Below are positions 8,340 to 17,318 of a DNA stretch of 64,000 bases, piece after piece. The notes under the pieces are model-generated. The model did not search any database, had not been told where the DNA came from, and saw only the letters and a program-made list of their open reading frames with translations. Position 1 is the first letter of the stretch. Each line of letters starts with the position of its first letter. The stretch spans positions 62,001 through 126,000 of the forward strand of contig JAJDYR010000039.1 of assembly GCA_022825065.1 (NCBI GenBank), in the 5' to 3' direction. The position numbers were made by a program, and so were the translations under genes. The DNA is from a bacterium (GTDB lineage: Bacteria; UBA8248).

Positions 8340-10553
8340 ATGCATCCAGCCCGCTCCAGCCACTTCGCCCGTCGCACCCGCGTCAGGCGACCAATGAACA
8401 GCCTCTCCCGGGGGGGCGGTTTCGAATCCATCTCCCGCCCGTTTCGTATTGCGGCCTGCGCAATAGCCCTGGTCTTCGCCTTGTGCGCCGCTCCTGCGGG
8501 TGCGGAGGATTTTAACCACGGCGAGCTTGAGGGCAGCCTCGACATCACGCTCTCGCACGGCGTCACCTTCCGGGGCGGAGATCGCAGCGACAGCCTGATT
8601 GGCGTCACGAACGGCGGCACGGCGACCTCCGTCAACGCAGACGACGGGAACCTCAACTACGACACGGGCATCGTGAGCAACACCTCGAAATTCATCGGAG
8701 AGCTCGACCTCAACTACCGGAACTTCGGGGCCTTCGCCCGCGTACACGGATTTTTCGACTTCGAGAACGAAAACGGCGACAGGGCGCGGGGCGAACTCTC
8801 CGACGAGGCGAAGGATCTGGTCGGAAAAGATTTCGAAGTGCTCGATCTCTACCTCACAGGCTCGTTCGACTTGGGCGACACGGCGGTGGATCTCAGGCTC
8901 GGCAATCACGTCATCAGCTGGGGCGAGAGCACCTTCATCCAGAACAGCATCAACGTCATCAACCCCTTCGACGTGACGAAGCTGAGAACGCCTGGCGCGG
9001 AGTTGCGCGACGGGCTCGTGCCGGTTCCGATGGTCTCCTTCTCGGCTGCGCTGCACCAGGATCTCTCCGTGGAGGGCTTCTACCAGGTGAAGTGGGAGAA
9101 GACGGAGATCGACCCGCCCGGCAGTTTCTTCTCGACGAGCGATTTCGTCGGCGCGGGCGGGAGGAGGGTCGTACTCGGCTGGGGCGCCATCCCCGACACC
9201 GGTCAAGGGTTTGGTCCCGTCACGGCGGCGATCAATGCCGACCTCAGGGGCTTCCGGATTCCCAGCCCCGCGGCGCCGGGAGCCCTGACGCCCCTGCCCC
9301 AGAGAGCGCAGCCGGACTTCGACCCCCATTTCCTGAACGTGTTCCGCAACCCGGACAACGAACCCGAAGACTCCGGCCAGTGGGGGGTCGCGCTGCGCTA
9401 CCTCGCCGAGGGCCTGAACAACACCGAGTTCGGCTTCTACTTCGTCAACTACCACAGCCGCCTGCCCGTTTTGAGCGGGCGCACGGGCACCGTGCAGGGG
9501 ATACAGGACGGCCTCTTCGCGGCGGCGGCGGTCGGTTCGCCCACTTCCACGACCGCACAGGCGCTGACGCAGGCGGTAACGCAGGCGGTAACACAGCAGG
9601 TCACCGCTGCGGTCACGGCGCAAGTTCCGCCCGGCACGCCGCCTGCGGCCATTCAGGCGGAAGTTCGAAGACAGGTCGCCGGCATCGTCCCCGGCCAGGT
9701 CGCCAGTCAGGTCGCCACCATCGCCGGCTCCCTCGCCATCGACCGCTACTCGAAGACGGCAAGCTACTTCGCCGAATATCCCGAAGACATCCAGCTCTTC
9801 GGCCTGAGCTTCAACACCGTGCTCGGAACCTCGGGCTGGGCGCTGCAGGGCGAATATTCCCACCGTCTCGACGCGCCCCTGCAGATAGACGACGCCGAAG
9901 TGTTCTTCGCGGCCCTGACGCCGCTCACCATCGACCCCACGACCGGCAGGCCTTGCTCGAATAGCTTCAGCTACTGCCGGAACCAGGTCGGCGTCTTCGC
10001 CCCCGAAACCTACGTCCAGGGCTACATCGAGCGCGACGTGAGCCAGATCCAGGCCACGGCCACCAAGGTGTTCGGCCCGACGCTTGGGGCGGACAGCCTG
10101 GCGTTCGTCGCGGAGGCGGCGCTCATGTACGTGCACGACATGCCCGACAGGAGCGAACTCCGCCTCGAGGGGCCGGGCACGCAGACCAGCGGGGAGCCCT
10201 TTCACTCCACGCCTGCGGGCGCGCACGCCGGTCTGCCAACCGATCCGCTGGATCGGTTCGCGAGCGCCACCTCCTACGGCTACCGCCTGGCGGCGCGTCT
10301 GTCGTACCTGAACGCCATCGGCGCGGTGAACATTTCGCCTCGCGTGTCGTTCCAGCATGACGTGAAGGGCACCAGCCCCGGTCCGGGGGGGCCGTTCATA
10401 GAGGATCGATTCGCGGTGACCCTCGGGATGGGCGCGAGCTATCTCAACCGCTGGCATTTCGACCTGAGCTTCACCATGTTCGGCGGCGCCGACAGGCACA
10501 ACCAGGTGAACGACCGCGACTTCGTCTCCGCCACCGTCAAATACCTGTTCTGA
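8340..10553 (+). CDS. DUF1302-family outer-membrane protein
   Basis: 737-aa exported protein. A long N-terminus leads into a hydrophobic core (IAACAIALVFALCAAPAGA) with cleavage near residue 55. The mature part is rich in alternating aromatic/polar strands (LYLTGSFDLGDTAVDLRLGNHVISWGEST) and ends in YLF, an outer-membrane insertion signature. A central Ala/Gln/Val segment (TAQALTQAVTQAVTQQVTAA) is the low-complexity region seen in DUF1302 proteins. ATG 8340 follows GGGGGAGG; an ATG 17 codons later (8394) would give a more normal signal length. Predicted large beta-barrel or channel working with the next three genes. Function unproven. Confidence 0.82.
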   Translation: MHPARSSHFARRTRVRRPMNSLSRGGGFESISRPFRIAACAIALVFALCAAPAGAEDFNHGELEGSLDITLSHGVTFRGGDRSDSLIGVTNGGTATSVNADDGNLNYDTGIVSNTSKFIGELDLNYRNFGAFARVHGFFDFENENGDRARGELSDEAKDLVGKDFEVLDLYLTGSFDLGDTAVDLRLGNHVISWGESTFIQNSINVINPFDVTKLRTPGAELRDGLVPVPMVSFSAALHQDLSVEGFYQVKWEKTEIDPPGSFFSTSDFVGAGGRRVVLGWGAIPDTGQGFGPVTAAINADLRGFRIPSPAAPGALTPLPQRAQPDFDPHFLNVFRNPDNEPEDSGQWGVALRYLAEGLNNTEFGFYFVNYHSRLPVLSGRTGTVQGIQDGLFAAAAVGSPTSTTAQALTQAVTQAVTQQVTAAVTAQVPPGTPPAAIQAEVRRQVAGIVPGQVASQVATIAGSLAIDRYSKTASYFAEYPEDIQLFGLSFNTVLGTSGWALQGEYSHRLDAPLQIDDAEVFFAALTPLTIDPTTGRPCSNSFSYCRNQVGVFAPETYVQGYIERDVSQIQATATKVFGPTLGADSLAFVAEAALMYVHDMPDRSELRLEGPGTQTSGEPFHSTPAGAHAGLPTDPLDRFASATSYGYRLAARLSYLNAIGAVNISPRVSFQHDVKGTSPGPGGPFIEDRFAVTLGMGASYLNRWHFDLSFTMFGGADRHNQVNDRDFVSATVKYLF

Positions 10554-10582
10554 TCAACAGCGATGAAAATGGGGTAACCGCC

Positions 10583-11941
10583 ATGAAAACCATCTTTTTG
10601 AGAGCCATCGCCGCGATGCTTTGCACCCTCGTGGCGACCAGCGCCTCCGCCGCGATTTCCGCCAGTGAGATCGCCCGGCTCGGCAAGGACCTGACCCCCC
10701 TCGGCGCGGAGCGGGCGGCCAACGCCGAGGGAACCATTCCGGAGTGGAAGGGCGGCATCACGACCCCGCCGGCGGGCTACAAGGTGGGCGACCACCATCC
10801 CGACCCCTACCCGGGCGACAAGCCCCTGTTCACCATCACCCGCGCGAACCTGGACAAATACCGGGGGAAACTCTCGGCCGGGCTCCAGAAGATGGTGGAG
10901 CTTTACCCGACGCTCCGGCTGCCCGTCTATCCGACCCGCCGCAGCGCCTCCGCTCCGCAGCGCATCTACGACGCCACCCGGCGCGTCGCCGCCACCGCGA
11001 AACTCGCCGCGGGGGGCAACGGCGTCACGGGCGCCGTGATCGGGATCCCGTTCCCGATTCCCAAAAACGGCGCGCACGTGATCTGGAACCACCTGCTGCG
11101 CTTTCGGGGAGTGGCCTCCTCGCGGGTCATCGGCCAGGCCGCCGTCACCCGGAGCGGCGACTACACGCTCGTCCGGCTTGAAGACGCATTCCTCATACGC
11201 TATTCGCAGCCGGGCATGACGGAGGCGAAACTCGACAACCGGATGCTCCTGTTCCGCCAGAAAGTGGCGGCGCCGGCGCGGCTGGCGGGCCGGATTTTGG
11301 TGGCCTACGAGACGCTCAATCAGGTCGCCGAACCGCGCCACGTCTGGGTCTACAATCCCGGCCAGCGCCGGGTGCGGCGCGCCCCGAACATCGCCTACGA
11401 CAATCCCGGCACCGCCTCGGACGGGCTCAGGACGAGCGATCAGTTCGACATGTTCAACGGGGCCATCGACCGCTACGACTGGAAGCTCCTCGGCAAGCGC
11501 GAGATGTACGTTCCCTACAACAGCTACAAGCTGCACAGCGACAAGATCACCTTCGCCGACGTTTTGAAGCCCCTGCACCTCAACCCGAAGTATCTGCGCT
11601 ACGAACTGCACCGGGTCTGGGTGGTCGAGGCGACGCTCAAGGAAGGAGCGCGCCACCTCTACAAGAAACGGGTGTTCTACGTGGATGAGGATTCCTGGAC
11701 GGTTCTGCTCGCTGACATCTACGACAACCGGGGGCAGCTCTGGCGCGTGTCGGAGGGCCACGTCGTCAATTATTACGAGGAGCCCCTGCTGTCGACGACT
11801 CTCGAGGTGCACACCGACCTTCAGGCGGGGCGCTACCTCGCCCTGGGTCTCAAGAACGAGTTCCCGATCGGCACCTTCAACCCCAAGCTCACGGAAAGGG
11901 ATTTCACGCCGTCGGTGTTGCGCCGCATGGGCAGGAGATGA
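10583..11941 (+). CDS. DUF1329-family periplasmic/outer-membrane protein
   Basis: 452-aa protein with a cleavable signal peptide (MKTIFLRAIAAMLCTLVATSASA). The mature sequence begins ISASEIARLGKDLTPLGAERAAN and contains YNPGQRRVRRAPNIAYDNPG, both hallmarks of DUF1329, a family related to LolA/LolB-like outer-membrane lipoprotein-sorting folds. It sits 29 bp after the DUF1302 gene and overlaps the next gene by 4 bp (ATGA), so these are one transcription unit. It probably binds a hydrophobic ligand or lipid in the periplasm together with the DUF1302 barrel. That role is inference from fold class and partners. Confidence 0.82.
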   Translation: MKTIFLRAIAAMLCTLVATSASAAISASEIARLGKDLTPLGAERAANAEGTIPEWKGGITTPPAGYKVGDHHPDPYPGDKPLFTITRANLDKYRGKLSAGLQKMVELYPTLRLPVYPTRRSASAPQRIYDATRRVAATAKLAAGGNGVTGAVIGIPFPIPKNGAHVIWNHLLRFRGVASSRVIGQAAVTRSGDYTLVRLEDAFLIRYSQPGMTEAKLDNRMLLFRQKVAAPARLAGRILVAYETLNQVAEPRHVWVYNPGQRRVRRAPNIAYDNPGTASDGLRTSDQFDMFNGAIDRYDWKLLGKREMYVPYNSYKLHSDKITFADVLKPLHLNPKYLRYELHRVWVVEATLKEGARHLYKKRVFYVDEDSWTVLLADIYDNRGQLWRVSEGHVVNYYEEPLLSTTLEVHTDLQAGRYLALGLKNEFPIGTFNPKLTERDFTPSVLRRMGRR

Positions 11942-12912
11942 CGGCGGCGACCTCCGGGGCTTTGAGCGGATGGCGTAGACGGCTGCTGCTCGGTCTGGTC
12001 GCCTGCCTGCTGCCCTTTGGAGCAGCGAGCGCCGGGCCGGCCATTCAGGCGCGCCTTGCGCCCGAATCCCTCCTTCTCGACGGAGCCGCCGCCGGCGCGC
12101 GCCTGGTGGTGGTCGGCGAGCGCGGCCACGTGCTGCTCTCGGCAGACGGCGGCGTGAGCTGGAAGCAGGCCCGCGTTCCCGTCCGCGCCCTGCTGACCGC
12201 CGTGCACATGCACGATGCGCGCCTCGGCTGGGCCGTCGGGCACGACGCGGTCATCCTCCGAACCGAAGACGGCGGCGCGACCTGGAGCGTGGTCCATCAC
12301 GCGCCCGAAGAAGAACGCCCCCTGCTCGACGTCTGGTTCCGCGACGAACGCGACGGCTTCGCGGTCGGGGCGTACGGTTATTTTCTGAGCACCACCGACG
12401 GCGGCCGCACCTGGAAGCCGCGAACGATCGACAAGGATGATTTCCACCTGAACGCCATCGTCCCCGCAGGAGCCGGGCGGTTGTTCATCGCAGGCGAGGC
12501 GGGCGCGATCTACCGCAGCGACGACGGCGGCGACACCTGGCGCAAGCTCTCCTCGCCCTATACGGGCTCCTGGTTCTCGGCGCTCGCGCTCGATGCGGAC
12601 AGGCTGTTGCTGTTCGGCTTGAGAGGCACCATGTTTCGCTCCGAAGACGGCGGCGAGAGCTGGACGCGGGTGCCCACGCGGACGAAGGCGACCCTGACGG
12701 GAGCGCTCCGTGTGGAACCCGGTCTCATGCTCGTCACCGGCCTCGAGGGCACCCTGCTCGTCAGCCGCGACGGCGGGCGCAGCGTATCAGTCGACGCCGC
12801 CTTGAAGCCGCTGACCTCCCGCCAGGGAATCTCGACGGCGCTCGCGCTCACGGACGGCGGGCTGCTGCTCCTGGGAGAGTTCGGGGCCAGGCGCCTGCCC
12901 CGGGCCGAATAG
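11938..12912 (+). CDS. YCF48/BNR-repeat beta-propeller protein
   Basis: 324-aa exported protein (signal LLLGLVACLLPFGAASA) composed of repeated Asp-box blades: SADGGVSWKQ, TEDGGATWSV, TTDGGRTWKP, SDDGGDTWRK, SEDGGESWTR and SRDGGRS. This is the pattern of the YCF48/photosystem-II-assembly-like propeller family, here clearly not photosynthetic. It overlaps the DUF1329 stop by 4 bp and precedes the RND gene by 10 bp. Likely a periplasmic scaffold for the same export or import complex. Confidence 0.85.
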   Translation: MTAATSGALSGWRRRLLLGLVACLLPFGAASAGPAIQARLAPESLLLDGAAAGARLVVVGERGHVLLSADGGVSWKQARVPVRALLTAVHMHDARLGWAVGHDAVILRTEDGGATWSVVHHAPEEERPLLDVWFRDERDGFAVGAYGYFLSTTDGGRTWKPRTIDKDDFHLNAIVPAGAGRLFIAGEAGAIYRSDDGGDTWRKLSSPYTGSWFSALALDADRLLLFGLRGTMFRSEDGGESWTRVPTRTKATLTGALRVEPGLMLVTGLEGTLLVSRDGGRSVSVDAALKPLTSRQGISTALALTDGGLLLLGEFGARRLPRAE

Positions 12913-12922
12913 ACTCTCACAG

Positions 12923-15268
12923 ATGCCGGACGCCTCCTCCTCTCCCGGGACATTTTCCATCGCATCGTGGCTGGAGCGCGCGCTGTTCTCGCGCCGCAAG
13001 CGGGTGCTCGCTGCGTTCCTCATCGTCACGCTGGCGATGGCCTGGCTGGCGACGGGGCTGCGCGTCGATGCGGGCTTCACCAAGCTGGTGCCGCTCGAAC
13101 ACGACTACATGCGCACCTTCCTCAAGCACCGCGCCGCTTTCGGGGGCGCGGACCGCGTGGCGGTGGCGCTCGTCGCGCGGGAGGGCGACATCTTCACCCC
13201 CGAGTTCTTCGCCCTGCTTCAGAAGGTGAACGACGCCGTATTCTTCGTGCCGGGCGTGGACCGCACCCAGGTCTACTCGATAGTGACGCCGAACGTGCGC
13301 TACAACGAGGTGGTGGAGGACGGCATCGTCGCCGGCAACGTGCTGCCCGCGGACTTCAAGCCGACCAGGGCCGGCTTCGCGCGGGTGCGCGAGAACATCA
13401 TCAAGGCGGGGGTCGTGGGCCGGCTCGTGGCGAACGATTTCTCGGGCGCGCTCGTGAGCGCGAGACTCCAGGAATTTCACCCCGACACCGGCGAGCGGCT
13501 CGACTACCTCGAAGTCGCGCGCGCGCTCGAGGTCATCCGCCGGGACGCGGAAGCGGGCGGCGTCGCGAAAGCCCACATCATCGGGTTCGCCAAGGTCGTG
13601 GGCGAGATAGCGGACGGCGCGGCCCAGGTGCTGCTCTTCTTCGGCCTGGCCGTCGTGATCACCGCGCTTTTCGTGTACGCCTACACCCGGTCGGTCCGTC
13701 TCACGGCGATGCCGCTGGCGTGCTCGCTCGTCGCGGTCGTCTGGCAGCTCGGCGCGCTCACGGGTCTGGGCTTCGGCGTCGACCCGATGTCGATCCTGGT
13801 GCCCTTTCTGGTGTTCGCCATCGGGGTCAGCCACGGGGTGCAGATGGTGAACGCGGTGAGGGCCGAAGGAGGAGGCGGCGTCCGCGCCGCGCGGGCGAGC
13901 TTTCGCCGCCTGCTGCTGCCCGGCTCCGTGGCGCTTGCGTCCGACGCCATCGGCTTCGTGGCCATCGCGCTCATCCCCGTGCGCGTCATCCAGGAGATCG
14001 CCGTCACCGCCGGCCTGGGCGTGGCCGCGATCATCCTCACGAACTTAGGATTACTGCCCGTTGCGCTTTCCTATCTCAAAGCGGATACGGCAGGGGAGCG
14101 CACGGCGTCAGCCGGATTTCCGGATGCCCTGTGGCGGCGCGCGGCGCGCCTGGCCAGGCCGCGGCCCGCCATCGTGACGATAGCCGTCGCCGCCGTCCTG
14201 CTCGCTCTCGGCGTGCGCTACGCGCCCGAGGTCCGCGTGGGCGACCAGCACCAGGGCGTGCCGGAGTTGCGCGCGACTTCCACTTACAACCGCGATACCG
14301 CCGCCATCGTCGAGCGCTTCAACATCGGCGTGGACGTGCTGACGGTGATCGTGGAGACCATACCGCAGGGGTGCGTGGATTACGGCGTGATGCGCCGGAT
14401 CGACGAGTTCGAGTGGCGCATGCGGAACGTGGAGGGCGTGCGCTCTGTGGTCGCCCTCGCCGGCATCGTCCGCAAGCTGAACGCCGGCTGGAACGAGGGG
14501 AACCTCAAGTGGCGCGAACTCCCGCGCAACCGCCACGCGCTCGCCGAATCGGTCTCCCTCGTGCCTACGAGTACGGGTCTTCTGAACGGCGACTGCTCGG
14601 CGATGCCCGTGCTCATCTACACGGCCGACCACAAGGCGCAGACCATCAGCCGGGTCGTCGCCGCCGTGAAGGCGTTCAACCGGACGGAACGCGACGAGCG
14701 CACCGCCTTCCGCCTCGCCGCGGGGAACGTCGGGGTGATGGCGGCGACGAACGAGGAGATAGAGGCTTCGCAGTTCCCGATTCTGGGCTACGTCTACGCC
14801 GCGGTCATCCTGCTGTGCCTGCTGTCTTTCCGCTCGTTAGCGGCGACCGCCTGCATCGTCGCGCCCCTGGCGCTCGTTTCGCTCCTCGCCTACGCGCTGA
14901 TGGCGTTTCTGGAGATCGGCCTCAAGGTCTCGACGCTTCCCGTGGTGGCCCTGGGGGTCGGCATCGGCGTGGATTACGGGATATACATCTGCGGGCGGCT
15001 TCTCGCCTATATGAGGGAGGGGCTCGATTTCGCCGCGGCTTATGAGCGCACCCTCGCCACAACGGGGGCGGGCGTGGTGCTCACCGGTTTCACGCTGGCC
15101 GTGGGTGTGGTGACCTGGATTTTCGCGGCGCTCAAGCTCCAGGCCGACATGGGCACGGTGCTCTCGTTCATGTTCCTGGTCAACATGGTCGGCGCCATCG
15201 CGCTCCTCCCCGCCCTGGGCGCGTTCCTGATGAAGGCGAAGAAGAAGGAAGCGCCAACACGGGAGTAG
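12923..15268 (+). CDS. RND/MMPL-family transporter
   Basis: 781-aa inner-membrane transporter with the duplicated RND layout: one TM (about 30-50), a large periplasmic domain, five or more TMs (about 230-370), a TM near 415-430, a second periplasmic domain, then the last TM group (about 610-770). VVALGVGIGVDYGIYI and LVFAIGVSHGVQM are the paired sterol-sensing/MMPL-type TM4 and TM10 motifs with the acidic or polar proton-relay position. The family includes HpnN (hopanoid) and MmpL (lipid) exporters. As last gene of the DUF1302-DUF1329-YCF48 cluster it probably supplies energy for moving a lipid-like compound. Confidence 0.87.
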   Translation: MPDASSSPGTFSIASWLERALFSRRKRVLAAFLIVTLAMAWLATGLRVDAGFTKLVPLEHDYMRTFLKHRAAFGGADRVAVALVAREGDIFTPEFFALLQKVNDAVFFVPGVDRTQVYSIVTPNVRYNEVVEDGIVAGNVLPADFKPTRAGFARVRENIIKAGVVGRLVANDFSGALVSARLQEFHPDTGERLDYLEVARALEVIRRDAEAGGVAKAHIIGFAKVVGEIADGAAQVLLFFGLAVVITALFVYAYTRSVRLTAMPLACSLVAVVWQLGALTGLGFGVDPMSILVPFLVFAIGVSHGVQMVNAVRAEGGGGVRAARASFRRLLLPGSVALASDAIGFVAIALIPVRVIQEIAVTAGLGVAAIILTNLGLLPVALSYLKADTAGERTASAGFPDALWRRAARLARPRPAIVTIAVAAVLLALGVRYAPEVRVGDQHQGVPELRATSTYNRDTAAIVERFNIGVDVLTVIVETIPQGCVDYGVMRRIDEFEWRMRNVEGVRSVVALAGIVRKLNAGWNEGNLKWRELPRNRHALAESVSLVPTSTGLLNGDCSAMPVLIYTADHKAQTISRVVAAVKAFNRTERDERTAFRLAAGNVGVMAATNEEIEASQFPILGYVYAAVILLCLLSFRSLAATACIVAPLALVSLLAYALMAFLEIGLKVSTLPVVALGVGIGVDYGIYICGRLLAYMREGLDFAAAYERTLATTGAGVVLTGFTLAVGVVTWIFAALKLQADMGTVLSFMFLVNMVGAIALLPALGAFLMKAKKKEAPTRE

Positions 15269-15577
15269 GGCGGCGGCGCGGGTTCATCCGTTTTTCGTTT
15301 TTGTCCTTCATTCCATGATTGTTTGCCGGGATTCCGTTGGGCACGGCGGGACGTAGGGACAGGCCCCTGTGCCTGTCCTCGCCAGGGACAACCACGGGGG
15401 GTTGTCCCTGAATTCCACATTCTTCAATCAGCAAACCGCAATTGCTCCCTCGTCAGTCGCGTTTGACTTACGCGCCTGCGAGCGCCGTATTGTTGCCGTC
15501 GTATCGAATGGGAAGTCGTTGCAGCATGGACTTGAGCGCTTGCTCATCCGGGCGATGGTTGTTTGTTTCACGTCGCC
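15269..15577. other. Non-coding gap with GGGACAGGC repeat
   Basis: About 300 bp with no gene. Positions 15353-15410 hold a TAGGGACAGGC repeat followed by the inverted pair GGGACAACCAC / GTTGTCCC. The remainder leads into the toxin-antitoxin promoter. Confidence 0.65.
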
Positions 15578-15598
15578 ATGCCATCATAATGATGGCAT
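15578..15598 (+). promoter_or_regulatory. Palindromic operator of the toxin-antitoxin operon
   Basis: Perfect inverted repeat with 10-bp arms (ATGCCATCAT / ATGATGGCAT) around a single A. A CATAAT -10-like hexamer (15585-15590) lies inside the palindrome, so binding would block RNA polymerase. The site ends 27 bp before the antitoxin start, the expected place for autorepression by a ribbon-helix-helix antitoxin/toxin complex. Confidence 0.72.
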
Positions 15599-15625
15599 TT
15601 GTTTCTGAGGAAAAAGGAGAATGCG

Positions 15626-15886
15626 ATGGCGACGCTCAATGTGCGGCAACTCGACGACGACGTAGTTCGGCGCCTCAAGCGGCGCGCCGCCGCCAACAAC
15701 CGTTCCTTGGAAGGCGAGGTGCGCCACATTCTCGAAAACGCGGTCGAAGATGACATTGCGGCGAAACGCGCATCCTTCCCGGCTTTGGCCGAACGGCTGC
15801 AGCGGGAGACCGAAGGCCGCGCGCAAACGCCTTCGGAGATCCTGATTCGCGAAGATCGCGAACGCGGACATCGCGTCATTCAATGA
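15626..15886 (+). CDS. FitA/VapB-type ribbon-helix-helix antitoxin
   Basis: 86-aa antitoxin. The N-terminus (MATLNVRQLDDDVVRRLKRRAAANNRS) is a ribbon-helix-helix DNA-binding fold: a short strand followed by two helices, as in FitA and Arc-like antitoxins. The C-terminal half (PSEILIREDRERGHRVIQ) is the charged toxin-neutralising tail. ATG 15626 is chosen for the AAAAAGGAG upstream. The stop overlaps the toxin start by 4 bp (ATGA), ensuring coupled synthesis. It should repress its own promoter through the palindrome at 15578-15598. Confidence 0.88.
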   Translation: MATLNVRQLDDDVVRRLKRRAAANNRSLEGEVRHILENAVEDDIAAKRASFPALAERLQRETEGRAQTPSEILIREDRERGHRVIQ

Positions 15887-16314
15887 GTCTCGTGGTCGAC
15901 GCCAGCGTTGCGGTCAAATGGCTGGTTGCGGAAGAGGATTCGGAATCGGCGAATCGACTGGCGGTGGGCGCCGAGGATTTGCTCGCACCGCGCCTGATGG
16001 CCTCGGAGGTGGCCAACACGCTTTGGCGCAAGGCCCGGCTCGGCGAGATAGGACGCGACCGGGCCGGCGTATTGATGGCCGCTTTAACGGAGATGCCCGT
16101 TCGCTGGAACGTCGACGAAACGCTTTGCGCGGACGCGATTCGTCTCGCGCTGGCGCTCGACAGGCCGGTTTACGATTGCGTCTATCTGGCGCTGGCGCAT
16201 CGTGTCGGCGCGCAAGTGATTACGGCGGATGTGCGTTTCGCGAATGCGCTGGCAAGGACCGAACACGGCGGCTCGGTGGTGACGCTGACGGATTATGTGG
16301 AAGAACATCTCTGA
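15883..16314 (+). CDS. PIN-domain ribonuclease toxin (VapC/FitB type)
   Basis: 143-aa PIN-domain toxin, normal length. The acidic metal-binding quartet is present: D6 (VVDASVAVKW), E42 (SEVANTLW), D98 (PVYDCVYLALA) and D116 (ITADVRF). All catalytic residues are intact, so the toxin is presumably an active RNase held by the upstream antitoxin. Members of this family cut tRNA or rRNA; the target cannot be predicted here. It is located in a repeat-rich accessory stretch. Confidence 0.9.
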   Translation: MSLVVDASVAVKWLVAEEDSESANRLAVGAEDLLAPRLMASEVANTLWRKARLGEIGRDRAGVLMAALTEMPVRWNVDETLCADAIRLALALDRPVYDCVYLALAHRVGAQVITADVRFANALARTEHGGSVVTLTDYVEEHL

Positions 16315-16411
16315 GGTGGAATACGCGGCGGTTCCCCTTTCTACCACGCCGGCGGCCACAAACCCTCATCCCGAGTAGGCGCGCTCGCGCGCCGTATCGA
16401 GGGACGCCGAC

Positions 16412-16431
16412 GGACAGGTCGCGACCTGTCC
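16412..16431. repeat. 20-bp perfect palindrome (GGACAGGTCG/CGACCTGTCC)
   Basis: Perfect palindrome in the gap between the toxin gene and the convergent creatininase gene. The same GGTCGCGACCTGTCC string recurs near 54455-54475, so it belongs to the dispersed GGGACAGGC repeat set and may act as a bidirectional 3' hairpin. Confidence 0.65.
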
Positions 16432-16493
16432 CTACACCGCTCTGCGCGAAATCCTCGAAAACATTACGGGCCGTGTGGTGTTTTCTTCCCGTT

Positions 16494-17318
16494 CTAAAGC
16501 GGCGGGGCGGTCGCCTTGATGGAGACGGGCGTCTTCTGGAAGGTCTTCACGAACCTCGTCGTGTTCGCGGCGATGGCCTCGAAGATTTTCTCCCCCTTCT
16601 CCGCCGATGCGAAGGTCGCCGCTCCGCCGACGCCCATCGCCTCCCGGTTCTTCGCGTATTCCTCTATCGTCGGCGGATAGGAGAGCTTCGGGTTTTCGAC
16701 GCGGTTGACGGCGTGGTCCACGGACACGAAGCGGTGCTCGAATTCGCCCACTTGGGGTATGGCGTCCACCGCGCGCTCCATCCGCACCTGATCGCCGTAC
16801 TTATGGAGCATGAAGGAGGTCTCGGATTCGCACCCGTGGCCCACGCCGCCCGGGGGGCTCTCGCAAACGTCGCGAATCTCCTTGCCGGCGATGAGCGCGA
16901 GGTCCACGATGGCGACGGCCGCGCCCGTCGTGTTCCTGACCCTGACGACGGCGATCTCGAGCGGCGGGAGGTTCGCGACACGGTGCCCGTTCAGGATCAC
17001 GATGTGCCGGAAGCCGTGGATCACGAGGCTGTTGCACACGTCCTCGACGACGCGCGTGAGCGTCTCCGCGGCGAGCGATATCGTCCCCGGGAACGCGAGG
17101 TGATGGGGCGACCAGCCGAACCACAGGGGCGCGGCGACCAGGGCGTCCGCGCGCTCCGCCACTTCCTCTGCGGTCGCGATGGCCTCGGCCGCGTCCGTTC
17201 CGATGGGGCAGTGCGGCCCGTGCTGCTCCGTGGCGCCGACGGGCACGAGCGCCGTACTCCCGCGCTTCAGGTATTCCTCCACGTCCGGCCAGGTGAGTTC
17301 CTGTATCCAGCGGCTCAT
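16494..17318 (-). CDS. Creatininase (creatinine amidohydrolase)-family metal hydrolase
   Basis: 274-aa metal-dependent amidohydrolase. Family motifs in order: VGATEQHGPHCPIGTD (E31, H33, D42 as metal ligands), HLAFPGTI (73-80), LNGHRVAN (109-115) and HGCESETS (161-168, E164). The usual NGHGGN is changed to NGHRVAN, an unusual replacement beside a metal-ligand His. The family includes creatininase, MftE-like peptidases and formamide/riboflavin-pathway hydrolases, so the substrate is open. Start supported by GAGGAGGAATGATT before ATG. It reads toward the toxin-antitoxin pair. Confidence 0.83.
   Translation of the reverse strand: MSRWIQELTWPDVEEYLKRGSTALVPVGATEQHGPHCPIGTDAAEAIATAEEVAERADALVAAPLWFGWSPHHLAFPGTISLAAETLTRVVEDVCNSLVIHGFRHIVILNGHRVANLPPLEIAVVRVRNTTGAAVAIVDLALIAGKEIRDVCESPPGGVGHGCESETSFMLHKYGDQVRMERAVDAIPQVGEFEHRFVSVDHAVNRVENPKLSYPPTIEEYAKNREAMGVGGAATFASAEKGEKIFEAIAANTTRFVKTFQKTPVSIKATAPPL

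Noticed and set aside
8235-10499. Long minus-strand reading frame of about 750 codons opposite the DUF1302 gene
   Set aside because: It mirrors a real gene with signal peptide and family motifs, has the Arg/Ala/Gly/His-rich composition of GC-rich antisense frames, and has no ribosome site or domain.
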